DNA of 64,000 nucleotides from Burkholderiales bacterium (lineage in GTDB: Bacteria > Pseudomonadota > Gammaproteobacteria > Burkholderiales > Casimicrobiaceae): positions 35,830 to 99,829 of the forward strand of contig JAITMR010000019.1 of NCBI GenBank assembly GCA_031277215.1, read 5' to 3'. The first letter of the stretch is position 1, and every line of letters starts with the position of its first letter. The notes below the pieces were generated by a model. The model had not been told where the DNA came from, made no database searches, and saw nothing but the letters and a program-made list of their open reading frames with translations. Position numbers and translations under genes: made by a program. Below, piece by piece: positions 43,153-51,889 of this stretch.

Positions 43153-43940
43153 ATACTGACAAACCGCTGAAAATTCTGGTGGTCGATGATGAGGCGTTGG
43201 CCCGCCGCCGCCTGCATGATTTACTCAACGACTGTCGGCAGGCGTTGCCGCTGACTGTCGTCGGCGAAGTCGAAAGCGGTCGCGAGGCATTGCATTGGGT
43301 TCAGAACTCCGAGGTTGATTTGCTGTTGACCGATATCCAGATGCCTGACATTAGCGGTATCGAACTGGCGAAACATTTGCTCAAGATGAAGCAACCACCG
43401 CGTGTGATTTTTGTAACGGCATTCAATGAGTACGCAGTGCAGGCGTTTGAGTTGAATGCCATCGATTATCTGATGAAGCCGATACGCATCGACCGATTGT
43501 TGGCGGCGTTGCGCAAAGTTCCCGCGCTGGAACCGATTTCGGAAGTGCAACTCGCCGGATTGCCGACGGGAGCGCGTCGGTTTTTGCCGGTTGTCGGACG
43601 GACGCGGATCGAATTGGTGCCGATCGAAGAAGTGATTTATTTCAAAGCCGAACTGAAATACGTGACGATCAAAACGCACGAACGCGAGCTTCTCCTCGAA
43701 GAATCGTTGATTAAGCTGGAGCAGGAATTCGCCCCCGATTTTGTTCGCACCCATCGCAGTTATCTGGTGGCGAAGCGGGCGATCAAGAGTCTTATGCGCG
43801 GCAGCGCTGAGGGGAGTGGCGTTGACGGCGACCATGAAGACGACGGCTGGAAAGTCGAGTTGCAAGGGATATCGGAATTGCTTCCGGTATCGCGCCGCCA
43901 GCGCGGCGCCTTGCAGGCGATGCTGAAAAGCAGGGAGTAA
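43149..43940 (+). CDS. algR: LytTR-type response regulator AlgR
   Basis: 263 aa. Receiver domain with the phospho-Asp in LLLTDIQMP and VVDDEALARRRL at the start, K in YLMKPIR; LytTR DNA-binding domain from about residue 140 (GRTRIELVPIEEVIYF, then FVRTHRSYLVAKR). It overlaps algZ by ATGA. It likely regulates twitching/pili or polysaccharide genes; FimV is in the same window. The extra DGDHEDDG stretch near residue 225 is an insertion in the LytTR domain. Confidence 0.92.
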   Translation: MNTDKPLKILVVDDEALARRRLHDLLNDCRQALPLTVVGEVESGREALHWVQNSEVDLLLTDIQMPDISGIELAKHLLKMKQPPRVIFVTAFNEYAVQAFELNAIDYLMKPIRIDRLLAALRKVPALEPISEVQLAGLPTGARRFLPVVGRTRIELVPIEEVIYFKAELKYVTIKTHERELLLEESLIKLEQEFAPDFVRTHRSYLVAKRAIKSLMRGSAEGSGVDGDHEDDGWKVELQGISELLPVSRRQRGALQAMLKSRE

Positions 43941-44018
43941 GTCTGGTAATGCCACGGATGGCGCTAAAGCGCATTGTCGCTTATCATGGCGCATCTGTTC
44001 CCTTTTCTGAGTACGCTC

Positions 44019-44981
44019 ATGACTTCAATGCTGACATCACCACGAATCCTGATTTGCGGTTCTCTTGCTTACGATATCATCGCGGTTTTTCCTGACCGCT
44101 TCTCACGGCATTTGCTGCCCAATCAGATGGAGCGGTTGTCGGTATCGTTCACCGTCAGTAGCATGCGCCGCGAATGGGGCGGTTGCGCCGGCAACATCGC
44201 GTACACGCTGAGAAAATTGGGGGGCGAGCCGGTGGTAATGGCGACGCTGGGCGCTGAAGATGGTCGGCCTTATGAAATGCGACTGGCGGCGCAGAAAATT
44301 GCCTGCGACGGCGTGCGACTGATTGAAGGCGCTTATACTGCCCAAGCGACGATCATGACCGACATGGACGATAACCAGATCACCGCGTTTCACCCGGGCG
44401 CGATGGCGGAATCGCATCGTGTCAGTGTGGAGGAGGTCGAAGGCATCGCGTTGGGACTGGTGGCGCCCGATGGTCGCGAAGGGATGCTGCAGCACGCACG
44501 GCAATTCCACGCCTTGAACATTCCGTTTGTGTTTGATCCCGGACAAGCAATGACGCTTTTCTCCAGCGAAGAACTGCTCGAAATGGTCGAGCTCGCCGAT
44601 GTTGTAGCGCTGAACGATTATGAGGCGCGGCTGTTGAGCGAGTGCACGGGACTTTCGCAGGAAGAGATCGCACGGTGTGTTCGGGCATTGATCATTACAC
44701 ATGGAGCGGAAGGTTCTCGCATCATGGCCGAAGAGGGCACGCTATCAATTCCGGCGGTGATGCCCGATGCCGAGATGGATCCCACCGGTTGCGGCGACGC
44801 TTACCGCGCGGGACTGCTCTACGGCATGGCGCACGGTTGGGACTGGCGCACGACTGGCCGACTGGCAGCAATTCTCGGCGCCATCAAGATCGCTCATCAC
44901 GGCCCGCAAAACCATCCAGTCACACGCGACGATGTGGCGCGGCGGTATCAGAAAGCGTTTGGAGAAGCGTTGAAGTTTTGA
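44019..44981 (+). CDS. PfkB-family carbohydrate/nucleoside kinase (adenosine kinase-like)
   Basis: About 320 aa. Ribokinase fold: CGSLAYDIIAVFPDRF, WGGCAGNIAYTLRKLGG (substrate loop), DDNQITAFHPGAM, and the catalytic motif DPTGCGDAYRAG with the anion hole and Asp base. The frame is open up to 43974 (TTG) and ATGs occur at 43986, 44019 and 44028; none has a good RBS, so the start is uncertain. The substrate is probably adenosine or a sugar; the family cannot be resolved further by eye. Confidence 0.85.
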   Translation: MTSMLTSPRILICGSLAYDIIAVFPDRFSRHLLPNQMERLSVSFTVSSMRREWGGCAGNIAYTLRKLGGEPVVMATLGAEDGRPYEMRLAAQKIACDGVRLIEGAYTAQATIMTDMDDNQITAFHPGAMAESHRVSVEEVEGIALGLVAPDGREGMLQHARQFHALNIPFVFDPGQAMTLFSSEELLEMVELADVVALNDYEARLLSECTGLSQEEIARCVRALIITHGAEGSRIMAEEGTLSIPAVMPDAEMDPTGCGDAYRAGLLYGMAHGWDWRTTGRLAAILGAIKIAHHGPQNHPVTRDDVARRYQKAFGEALKF

Positions 44982-44995
44982 GTTTTTGAACACGG

Positions 44996-45113
44996 GTCTC
45001 GCTTGACCCCACCATAAATGGCGGGGTCAAGCGAGACAAAGCGATACTGGGAGCCGAAGGCTCCTCCTGATCTGTGTCGAGGAATCCCCGGACGTGAGGA
45101 CGGGGTGACTCAA
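44996..45113. repeat. Composite palindromic element after the PfkB gene
   Basis: GTCTCGCTTGACCCC (44996-45010) and GGGGTCAAGCGAGAC (45023-45037) form a perfect 15-bp stem, extended inside by CCAT/ATGG. Then GGAGCC/GGCTCC (45050-45064) and CCCCG/CGGGG (45086-45105) in an AATCCCCGGACG...GGGGTGACTCAA context resembling the 3' hairpin and TCAA end of IS200/IS605 elements. No transposase is adjacent. Confidence 0.6.
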
Positions 45114-45158
45114 AAAACAATCAAACGTCAATTCCGATAACCGGCACGGGAACGTCGA

Positions 45159-45983
45159 TTAACGAAACAAGCGTTGTTCACTTGGCACCTGAAAGACTTG
45201 CCGGTCTTCCAGCCGCACAGCCGTTAACGTGCCGCCCCACAAGCAACCGGAATCGAGCGCCAGCACATCAGGCATCAACGACAGACCAAGCATTGACCAG
45301 TGGCCGCACAGCAGGGTGACGTTTCGGGTGCGGCGCGATTCAAACGCAAACCAGGGGCGCATGCCAGGTGGCGCATTGTCACGAGAACCTTTCTCTGAAA
45401 AATCCATCGTTCCGTCTTCCGAGCAAAAGCGCAAGCGTGCGCAGATATTGACGATGGCGCGTAACCGGTTTTGTCCGCGCAAGCGCGTATCCCATCGTTC
45501 CGGCGTGTTGCCGTAGAGGTGTTGCAGGAAGTATAAAACAAGGTTGCGGTCATCGCTTCGCAATACGGTTTCGACTTCGTTCGCGTATCGCAAAACATCG
45601 TGAACGTTCCAGGCGGGAATTACGCCGGCGTGTACGATCAGATAATCGTCGAAATGAGCGGCCAATGGACGGTGGCGCAACCAGTCGAGCATCGCGTCAC
45701 GGTCTTTTGCTGACAAGACATCATCGAGATGATCACGACGCCCGGGTTTTTGAAACCCGGCAGCAGTGAGCAACAAATGAAAATCGTGATTGCCGAGTAC
45801 GGATTGCGCCGAATGGCCGAGCGCCATCAATTCGCGCAAAACGTTGGCTGATGCAGGGCCGCGATTGACGAGGTCGCCGACGCACCACAAACGATCATGC
45901 TTCGGAGAAAAGCCGATCATGTCAAGAAGGCGGCACAATTCACTGTGGCAACCTTGAATATCTCCGACGACATACGACGGCAT
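45159..45983 (-). CDS. apaH: Symmetrical bis(5'-nucleosyl)-tetraphosphatase
   Basis: 274 aa calcineurin-like phosphoesterase: GDIQGC, GDLVNRGP, LGNHDFHL, the HAGV motif and CGHWS. Hydrolyses Ap4A to two ADP and also removes Np4 caps from RNA. Start ATG 45983. Single-gene unit, convergent with the palindromic element. Confidence 0.96.
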   Translation of the reverse strand: MPSYVVGDIQGCHSELCRLLDMIGFSPKHDRLWCVGDLVNRGPASANVLRELMALGHSAQSVLGNHDFHLLLTAAGFQKPGRRDHLDDVLSAKDRDAMLDWLRHRPLAAHFDDYLIVHAGVIPAWNVHDVLRYANEVETVLRSDDRNLVLYFLQHLYGNTPERWDTRLRGQNRLRAIVNICARLRFCSEDGTMDFSEKGSRDNAPPGMRPWFAFESRRTRNVTLLCGHWSMLGLSLMPDVLALDSGCLWGGTLTAVRLEDRQVFQVPSEQRLFR

Positions 45984-46094
45984 GGTTCAGAAAAAAGTTT
46001 GCAGAAAAAAACCTCACGATACAGTAAAATGCCGTGCTTCTCCAGAGGTGTCACCATCAGGACAGGCGCCGAATTTTATTGAGTTGATGAATTG

Positions 46095-48083
46095 ATGAAT
46101 GCTGCCTTGAATTCCGCGCAACGTGACGCGGTGCGTTATGTGGAAAGTCCTTTGCTGGTATTGGCGGGAGCGGGCAGCGGTAAAACGCGGGTCATCACTG
46201 CCAAAATCGCACATCTGGTTGAGCAAGGTGTACCGCCCGAACACATTCTGGCGATTACGTTCACCAACAAAGCGGCGATGGAAATGCGTGAGCGGGTACG
46301 CGGTTTGTTGGCAGCGCGTAGCCGACAAGAAGCGTTTCAAAAAATCACCGTGTGTACTTTTCACGCATTGGGTTTGTCCATCGTTCGACAAGAAGCCAAA
46401 GTGTTGAGACTGAAACCGCGTTTCTCGATTCTCGATCCGCAAGACCTCGAAACGCTGATTTCAGAATTGACCGGCAGTACTGCACATGCGCGTGCGGCAC
46501 AATGGCAGATCAGTCAGTGGAAAAATGCGCTGGTTTCTCCCGAAGCGGCACTGAAAGATGCGGAGAATGATCAAACGTTGATAGCGGCACGGGCTTATGT
46601 TCAATACGGTGATGCGTTGCAGGCGTATCAGGCGGTAGACCTCGATGACCTGATTGTGCGCCCGGTTCATTTGTTTGCGCGTGACGAAGGTGCAGCGGTG
46701 CGCTGGAGTTCGCGCTATACGCATGTGTTGGTTGATGAGTATCAGGACACCAATCCGGCGCAATATGCGTTGTTGCGAACGCTGGTGGCGGACAATGCGT
46801 TTACCGCCGTGGGCGATGACGATCAGGCGATTTACGGCTGGCGCGGTGCGACGCTCGACAATCTGGCGCAACTGCCGCGAGATTACCCGCAACTGAAAGT
46901 GATCAAGCTCGAACAAAACTACCGATCAACCGTGCGCATCTTGCGTTCGGCCAATGCGCTGATTGCGAACAACGAAAAATTATTCGACAAAAAATTATGG
47001 AGCGATCTGGGGCACGGCGATCTGATCCGAGTGACACCCGCCAACGATGACGAGGCCGAGGCGGAACTGATCGTACATCGGTTGCTGGCGCATAAATTTG
47101 AACACCGGGGGAACTTTGCCGACTACGCGATTTTGTATCGCGGAAATTTTCAATCACGCCCGTTTGAAAATGCGTTACGCGCCAACAACGTGCCGTATGT
47201 GTTGTCGGGAGGGCAATCGTTTTTTGATCGCACCGAAGTCAAAGATATCGTGGCGTATTTGCGGCTGATCGCCAACGACGATGACGATCCATCGTTTATT
47301 CGTGCCATCACCGCACCGCGCCGCGGTGTCGGTCAAGCGACGCTGGCGAAACTCGGAGAAATTTCGGCAGCCAAGCATGAAAGCCTTTTTGCTGCGGCGT
47401 TTTCGCCGGAGTTCGAACATGGCGTGACCGGAAAAGCGAGGGAAGCGGTACACATGTTTTGCGACAGCATCAACCGCTTGCGTTATCGCGCCGAACGCGA
47501 ACCCGCCGGTCGGTTGCTCGACGAAATGCTCAAAGGCATCGGTTACGAAGACTGGTTGGTTGCAACACACGACAAGCGCGATGCTGAAAAACGAATAGAG
47601 AATGTGCGCGACTTTACGGCTTGGCTCTCGAAGAAAGGCGAAGAGGACGGCAAGAATCTTCTCGATCTGACGCAAATGCTGATGCTGATCAATCGACTCG
47701 ACGATCAGCAAGAAGGCGATCAGGTGCGTTTGTCAACACTGCATGCGGCCAAAGGGCTGGAATTTCCGCATGTGTTTCTGGTGGGCGTTGAAGAAGGTAT
47801 TTTGCCGCACCGTGAGTCGGTTGAATTTCAGAAGATTGATGAGGAACGGCGATTGATGTATGTCGGGATTACCCGTGCGCAGCGGTCGCTGCATATTTCG
47901 TATTGCAAGCAACGCAAACGCGCCGGAGAACGGGTCGATTGCGCACCATCGCGTTTTATCGGAGAGTTGGCGCAGGAGGATTTGCGTTACAGCGGACAGG
48001 CGCTTTCACCGGACGAAGCCGTCGCCGAGAAAAACGCGGGAAAGGCAAGGCTCAAAAGTTTACGAAGCATGCTGGGGCGGTAG
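46095..48083 (+). CDS. rep: ATP-dependent DNA helicase Rep
   Basis: 662 aa SF1A helicase. Walker A GAGSGKT, TFTNKAAMEMRERV (motif Ia), DEYQDTN (II), QAIYGWRGA (III), EQNYRS (IV), TLHAAKGLEFPHV (V), and MYVGITRAQ (VI) are present. 3'-5' helicase that helps replication past obstacles. TTG 46092 precedes the ATG; RBS not obvious. Ends 27 nt before a palindromic repeat with CACGCGGAG arms. Confidence 0.96.
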   Translation: MNAALNSAQRDAVRYVESPLLVLAGAGSGKTRVITAKIAHLVEQGVPPEHILAITFTNKAAMEMRERVRGLLAARSRQEAFQKITVCTFHALGLSIVRQEAKVLRLKPRFSILDPQDLETLISELTGSTAHARAAQWQISQWKNALVSPEAALKDAENDQTLIAARAYVQYGDALQAYQAVDLDDLIVRPVHLFARDEGAAVRWSSRYTHVLVDEYQDTNPAQYALLRTLVADNAFTAVGDDDQAIYGWRGATLDNLAQLPRDYPQLKVIKLEQNYRSTVRILRSANALIANNEKLFDKKLWSDLGHGDLIRVTPANDDEAEAELIVHRLLAHKFEHRGNFADYAILYRGNFQSRPFENALRANNVPYVLSGGQSFFDRTEVKDIVAYLRLIANDDDDPSFIRAITAPRRGVGQATLAKLGEISAAKHESLFAAAFSPEFEHGVTGKAREAVHMFCDSINRLRYRAEREPAGRLLDEMLKGIGYEDWLVATHDKRDAEKRIENVRDFTAWLSKKGEEDGKNLLDLTQMLMLINRLDDQQEGDQVRLSTLHAAKGLEFPHVFLVGVEEGILPHRESVEFQKIDEERRLMYVGITRAQRSLHISYCKQRKRAGERVDCAPSRFIGELAQEDLRYSGQALSPDEAVAEKNAGKARLKSLRSMLGR

Positions 48084-48093
48084 GGATTTTTGA

Positions 48094-48176
48094 TTTTCAC
48101 GCGGAGGCGCGGAGGGATTGGAGTGGTTTTTCTCCGCGTCTTCGCGTGAGTCAATCTGATCCCCGATCCCCGACTT
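48094..48176. repeat. CACGCGGAGGCGCGGAG hairpin and heptamer block
   Basis: TCACGCGGAGGCGCGGAG (from about 48098) pairs with CTCCGCGTCTTCGCGTGA (ends near 48151) in 16 of 18 positions around a ~20-nt loop, probably terminating rep. CTGATCC-CCGATCC-CCGACTT heptamers (48156-48176) follow directly upstream of the tRNA -10 box. Confidence 0.65.
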
Positions 48177-48180
48177 CTGC

Positions 48181-48186
48181 TACAAT
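48181..48186 (+). promoter_or_regulatory. -10 box of tRNA-Arg gene
   Basis: TACAAT at 48181-48186, about 39 nt before the tRNA start. The -35 region is made of heptamer repeats and has no good consensus. Confidence 0.45.
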
Positions 48187-48224
48187 CGTCATCTTTGCGA
48201 GTTCCTGCGAAAGTCCGGTATTCC

Positions 48225-48301
48225 GCGCCCGTAGCTCAGTTGGATAGAGTGTTGGTTTCCGAAGCCAAAGGTCACAGGTTCGAATCCTGTCGGGCGCGCC
48301 A
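48225..48301 (+). tRNA. tRNA-Arg (anticodon CCG)
   Basis: Clover-leaf: acceptor GCGCCCG (48225-48231) / CGGGCGC (48291-48297); D arm GCTC...GAGT; anticodon stem TTGGT/GCCAA around the loop TTCCGAA with anticodon CCG; T arm with GGTTCGAATCC. The discriminator is G and the 3' CCA is encoded (48299-48301). It decodes CGG. Confidence 0.95.
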
Positions 48302-48309
48302 TTAAAATG

Positions 48310-48335
48310 CTCTCGCGTCGAAGGTGGCGCGAGAG
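48310..48335. terminator. Hairpin between tRNA-Arg and fdxA
   Basis: CTCTCGCG (48310-48317) / CGCGAGAG (48328-48335), perfect 8-bp stem. On the minus strand followed by CATTTTAAT, on the plus strand by a later TTATTTTT. It can terminate both convergent units. Confidence 0.65.
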
Positions 48336-48352
48336 GATCGGTAGCATTATCG

Positions 48353-48676
48353 TTATTTTTCCAGGTGTTCGCGCTTGTTCGGCACGCCTTTCCAGTCGTC
48401 GGCATCGGGCATCGGCGCCTTGCGTTCGATGATCGTAGGCCAAGCTTTGGAAAGTTCGGCGTTCAACGCAACAAAGTCCTGTTGATTGGCTGGCAGGTCG
48501 TCCTCGGCGTAAATGGCTTCCACGGGGCACTCGGAAACGCATAGGGTACAATCAATGCATTCATCGGGGTCGATCACCAGGAAGTTGGGGCCTTCGCGAA
48601 AGGCGTCCACGGGGCAAACATCGACACAGTCGGTATATTTGCAACGGATGCAATTTTCAGTAACAACGTAAGTCAT
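48353..48676 (-). CDS. fdxA: Ferredoxin FdxA (7Fe type)
   Basis: 107 aa. Two cluster-binding motifs: [18 protein letters not shown], then [16 protein letters not shown], which match the FdxA/7Fe [3Fe-4S][4Fe-4S] ferredoxins of Pseudomonas and betaproteobacteria. The C-terminal 40 residues are a helical extension ending KREHLEK, as in the family. Start ATG 48676, divergent from trxA. Confidence 0.94.
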   Translation of the reverse strand: MTYVVTENCIRCKYTDCVDVCPVDAFREGPNFLVIDPDECIDCTLCVSECPVEAIYAEDDLPANQQDFVALNAELSKAWPTIIERKAPMPDADDWKGVPNKREHLEK

Positions 48677-48809
48677 GACGGAGCAATCTGCTTTTTAGTG
48701 GGTTGAAAATGCTTTATTCTAACAAATCGGCGGTGGAATGCCTGTTTTGTTGGGCGGCGTCGGTAAGGCGCAGCGTTCATCATTCATTTGAGCAAGTAAG
48801 GAGTCATAG

Positions 48810-49124
48810 ATGAAGGAAGTCACAGACAGCAGTTTTGAGCAGGACGTGCTGAACGCGCCGCGTCCGGTTCTGGTCGATTTTTGGGCGCAGTGGTGCGGCC
48901 CGTGCAAGATGCTGGCGCCGACGCTGGAAAGTCTGGCCGAGGAATACGCCGATCGCCTGGATGTTGTCAAAATCGATGTTGACGCCAATCCGGAGACGGC
49001 ACAGCGCTGCGGCATTCGCGCCATGCCAACGTTAATCCTGTTCCAGGACGGAGAAGTCAAGGGGCAGAAAATGGGGGCGTTGAGCCGCGGACAGCTTAAA
49101 TCGTTTCTTGACAGCCTCCTTTAA
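48810..49124 (+). CDS. trxA: Thioredoxin 1
   Basis: 104 aa, active site WCGPC in DFWAQWCGPCKMLAP; the cis-Pro is in RAMPTL. General cytoplasmic disulfide reductant. AAGGAG before ATG 48810. trxA-rho order is conserved in many proteobacteria. Confidence 0.97.
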   Translation: MKEVTDSSFEQDVLNAPRPVLVDFWAQWCGPCKMLAPTLESLAEEYADRLDVVKIDVDANPETAQRCGIRAMPTLILFQDGEVKGQKMGALSRGQLKSFLDSLL

Positions 49125-49361
49125 GACTGTTAACGTTACAAATTGTCGGCGGCGCGACTGATGTGGAAAACACCGTGTGCCGCCGGAAATCCAGAGCGGG
49201 TTCCAATTCGGGGTTTCGCAGGTTTTATGCGACATACCGGCCTGCTTCCGAACGAGGCTTTTTCTATCCCCCGATCATTCTTTCCCTGCGGGCTGACCGC
49301 TGATTTTGCCGCAAGTATTAAATATTAAATATGCGGCGTTTTTACGACATTTATCGTCATT
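49125..49361 (+). promoter_or_regulatory. trxA-rho leader region
   Basis: 237 nt. A C/T-rich stretch TTTTTCTATCCCCCGATCATT (part, near 49259-49278) followed by CTTTCCCTGC could be a Rho-utilisation site, as rho is autoregulated in E. coli. rho ATG 49362 has no SD. A small frame starts at about 49143, but it is not similar to the E. coli rho leader peptide. Confidence 0.4.
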
Positions 49362-50624
49362 ATGCGTCTTTCTGATCTTAAAAACAAACACGTTACCGAG
49401 TTGGTCGAAATGGCCAACACCATGGGCATCGAGGCGGCCAACCGTCTGCGCAAGCACGATCTCATCTTTACGCTGCTGAAAACGCACGCCAAACGTGGCG
49501 AAAGCATTTACGGCGACGGCGTACTCGAAGTACTGCCCGATGGCTTCGGTTTTCTGCGTTCGCCCGAAACCTCGTACCTTGCCGGCACTGACGATTTGTA
49601 CATTTCGCCGTCGCAGATTCGCCGTTTCAACCTGCACACCGGCGACACGATTGAAGGGGAGATTCGCACACCGAAAGATGGCGAACGTTACTTCGCGCTG
49701 GTCAAAGTTGACAAGATCAACAGCGAACCGCCGGAAAATGCCAAAACCAAAATACTTTTCGAGAACTTGACGCCGCTGTTTCCGGATCAACCGCTGATTC
49801 TGGAACGCGACATCAAGGCCGAGGAAAACATCACCGGACGCATCATCGACATCGTTGCTCCGATCGGAAAAGGGCAGCGCGGATTGCTCGTCGCGTCACC
49901 GAAATCCGGTAAAACCGTGATGCTGCAACACATTGCGCATTCGATCGCGTCCAATTACCCGGAAGTCGTGTTGATCGTACTGTTGATCGACGAACGACCG
50001 GAAGAAGTAACCGACATGACGCGCACCGTGCGCGGCGAAGTGGTAGCGTCAACCTTCGACGAGCCGGCCACGCGCCATGTGCAAGTTGCCGAGATGGTGA
50101 TTGAAAAAGCCAAGCGCTTGGTCGAGCACAAAAAAGACGTGGTGATCCTGCTCGACTCGATTACACGTCTGGCGCGTGCTTACAACACTGTAGTGCCGAC
50201 ATCGGGGAAAGTTCTGACCGGTGGTGTCGATGCGCACGCGCTGCACCGACCCAAGCGTTTCTTCGGCGCGGCGCGTAATGTCGAAGAAGGCGGATCGTTG
50301 ACGATTATCGCTACCGCGCTGATCGACACCGGCAGCCGGATGGACGACGTAATCTACGAAGAATTCAAAGGCACCGGCAATATGGAAATCCATCTCGACC
50401 GCCGGATGGCCGAAAAACGCATTTACCCGGCGATCAACGTCAACCGCTCAGGAACGCGCCGTGAAGAGCTGTTGTTGAGTCCGGACGTGTTGCAGAAAAC
50501 TTGGATTTTGCGCAAAGTGCTTTACCCGATGGATGATCTGGACGCGATGGAATTCCTGCTCGACAAAGTGCGTGCCAGCAAAAACAACGCCGACTTCTTC
50601 GACTCCATGCGGCGCGGTGGGTAG
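49362..50624 (+). CDS. rho: Transcription termination factor Rho
   Basis: 420 aa hexameric RNA helicase. N-terminal domain ([18 protein letters not shown]), the cold-shock-like RNA-binding domain with DGFGFLRS and [13 protein letters not shown], Walker A SPKSGKT, Walker [15 protein letters not shown], the Q-loop/R-loop region ([19 protein letters not shown]). Start ATG 49362 gives the conserved N-terminus. No SD is visible. Followed by a GC-rich palindrome. Confidence 0.98.
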   Translation: MRLSDLKNKHVTELVEMANTMGIEAANRLRKHDLIFTLLKTHAKRGESIYGDGVLEVLPDGFGFLRSPETSYLAGTDDLYISPSQIRRFNLHTGDTIEGEIRTPKDGERYFALVKVDKINSEPPENAKTKILFENLTPLFPDQPLILERDIKAEENITGRIIDIVAPIGKGQRGLLVASPKSGKTVMLQHIAHSIASNYPEVVLIVLLIDERPEEVTDMTRTVRGEVVASTFDEPATRHVQVAEMVIEKAKRLVEHKKDVVILLDSITRLARAYNTVVPTSGKVLTGGVDAHALHRPKRFFGAARNVEEGGSLTIIATALIDTGSRMDDVIYEEFKGTGNMEIHLDRRMAEKRIYPAINVNRSGTRREELLLSPDVLQKTWILRKVLYPMDDLDAMEFLLDKVRASKNNADFFDSMRRGG

Positions 50625-50645
50625 TTGTCAGAGAATCAGGATTGG

Positions 50646-50666
50646 CCTTCCCCTTCAAGGGGAAGG
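50646..50666. repeat. Palindrome downstream of rho
   Basis: CCTTCCCCTT (50646-50655) / AAGGGGAAGG (50657-50666), a member of the GC-rich dispersed family. It may act as the rho terminator. GTCAGAG-AATCAGG heptamer-like sequence just before it. Confidence 0.6.
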
Positions 50667-50698
50667 TAGGGATGGGGTTTCTGCTTGCTGGGATTGCG

Positions 50699-51040
50699 CT
50701 ACACTTTGCGTTTGGATGCTCCAAACACAGCAATCACTCCGAACGCAATACACAGAGGCACCATGAGGAACCATGCATAATAGCTGCCGGGTACATGTGA
50801 ACTAGCATAGTAGTCAATCGCATCGGTCGCAACGCCAATAATCCCGAAAATTGCTGCAACGGCCGCAAGCAAACCCGCTGTACCGCGCACCACGCATACG
50901 ATCCCAGCGATACCGGCAACACTGTCAGCAACCGCGATTACCAGGTGTGTAACCGAAAACCCAAACCAAAGCAGGCCTAACAGGGACGCTCCCGAGAGGA
51001 ATATTGCGTAGCTCGAGGCGATGACTACAAATGGCTTCAT
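50699..51040 (-). CDS. Small membrane protein of unknown function
   Basis: 113 aa, four hydrophobic segments (SYAIFLSGASLLGLLWFGF, HLVIAVADSVAGIAGIVCVV, GLLAAVAAIFGIIGVATD, YYAWFLMVPLCIAFGVIAVFG), charged end KRKV. Probable inner-membrane protein. I recognise no family. Codon use and AT-rich composition are slightly different from neighbours. An isolated gene between rho and the DUF6265 gene; coding status moderate. Confidence 0.55.
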   Translation of the reverse strand: MKPFVVIASSYAIFLSGASLLGLLWFGFSVTHLVIAVADSVAGIAGIVCVVRGTAGLLAAVAAIFGIIGVATDAIDYYASSHVPGSYYAWFLMVPLCIAFGVIAVFGASKRKV

Positions 51041-51211
51041 GGTTGATGTAGCGCTTGGCCGTATATAAACAAACGGCCTTGAAGAAAGTAACGGTTATCT
51101 GTCCACGAGAGATTTGAGTGTTGGGGTTCGCTACGCACATCCCAACCCCTCTTCCTCGCCTTCGCGGGAGCAAGCTCCGCAGGAATGACGGGGCGAGGGG
51201 AGGCGTTCCAG
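51041..51211. other. Spacer with a GC-rich palindrome piece
   Basis: 171 nt. Contains CCCCTCTTCCTCGCCTTCG and CGGGGCGAGGGGAGG (51190-51205), together an imperfect GC-rich repeat. No ORF. Confidence 0.4.
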
Positions 51212-51817
51212 TCATTTGCCGATAATTTCCCCGCTTTCGCAAGCAATCCGGCGAATCGGATAAATAACTTTGCGATCAACGTTGTTCAGTTTTCCTTCGA
51301 CGGTGATGTACATCCAGCCGCCCGAAGCCCTGCGATAAGAAACGGTTTGCGGGAAAACGTCTTCCACGTTGGCAAACGTATAAATTGTATCGTCTTTATC
51401 GGTGGTTTCGCCGCTCAATTGGAAGCGGTGTTCTTTTTCGTCAGGAGCAGTGATAACGTGATACACGGCGTCATCACGAACTTCCATTCGCAAAAACTGG
51501 TAATCCTGCGTTTTGTCGCCGAGGACGGTATGGCTGATGCCCAGCAGTTTTTCACCACGCAACGGCAGCCAGTGCTCCCGATAATCGCGCTGGTTGACGC
51601 TCCCTTTCCAGCAGCCTTCGAGCCATGCCAGCGGCGCCAATGGCCCACTGACTTCCTGCTTGCTTTCGGTTTGCTGAGTTTCAACCGCAGATGGGACGGC
51701 ATCGGCGGTTGCCGGCGCTTGGGACTCGCTCTTGAGAGGCGTCTGGGCGCAAGCGCCGAGCAGCAATGCCGATAACAGTAAAGAAGCGTTCTTGAAGAAC
51801 GAGAAAGGTTTTTTCAT
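51212..51817 (-). CDS. DUF6265-family lipoprotein
   Basis: 201 aa from ATG 51817 (KKPFSFFKNASLLLSALLLGAC). Lipobox LGAC. Serine/threonine-rich linker up to residue 60, then the DUF6265 core (LAWLEGCWKGSVNQRDYREHW, LLGISHTVL, and TFANVEDVFPQTVSY). Predicted outer-membrane-facing beta-barrel fold. Function unknown. It is immediately downstream of the fadL gene (72 nt), perhaps one transcript. Confidence 0.82.
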   Translation of the reverse strand: MKKPFSFFKNASLLLSALLLGACAQTPLKSESQAPATADAVPSAVETQQTESKQEVSGPLAPLAWLEGCWKGSVNQRDYREHWLPLRGEKLLGISHTVLGDKTQDYQFLRMEVRDDAVYHVITAPDEKEHRFQLSGETTDKDDTIYTFANVEDVFPQTVSYRRASGGWMYITVEGKLNNVDRKVIYPIRRIACESGEIIGK

Positions 51818-51889
51818 AACAATTTCCTGCGCACGTTGTGACGGGGAAGGAACGGGGGAAATCCCGTTCCCGTTTCCATATTTTAACAC

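Noticed and set aside
45716..45760. Repeat insertion in apaH (GGGTTTTTGAAACCC hairpin)
   Set aside because: The residues FQKPGRR fall in a loop of ordinary length and the hairpin is short.
48151..48551. Open frames antisense to the tRNA-Arg and fdxA region
   Set aside because: Frames through a tRNA gene; common artefact in automatic annotation.
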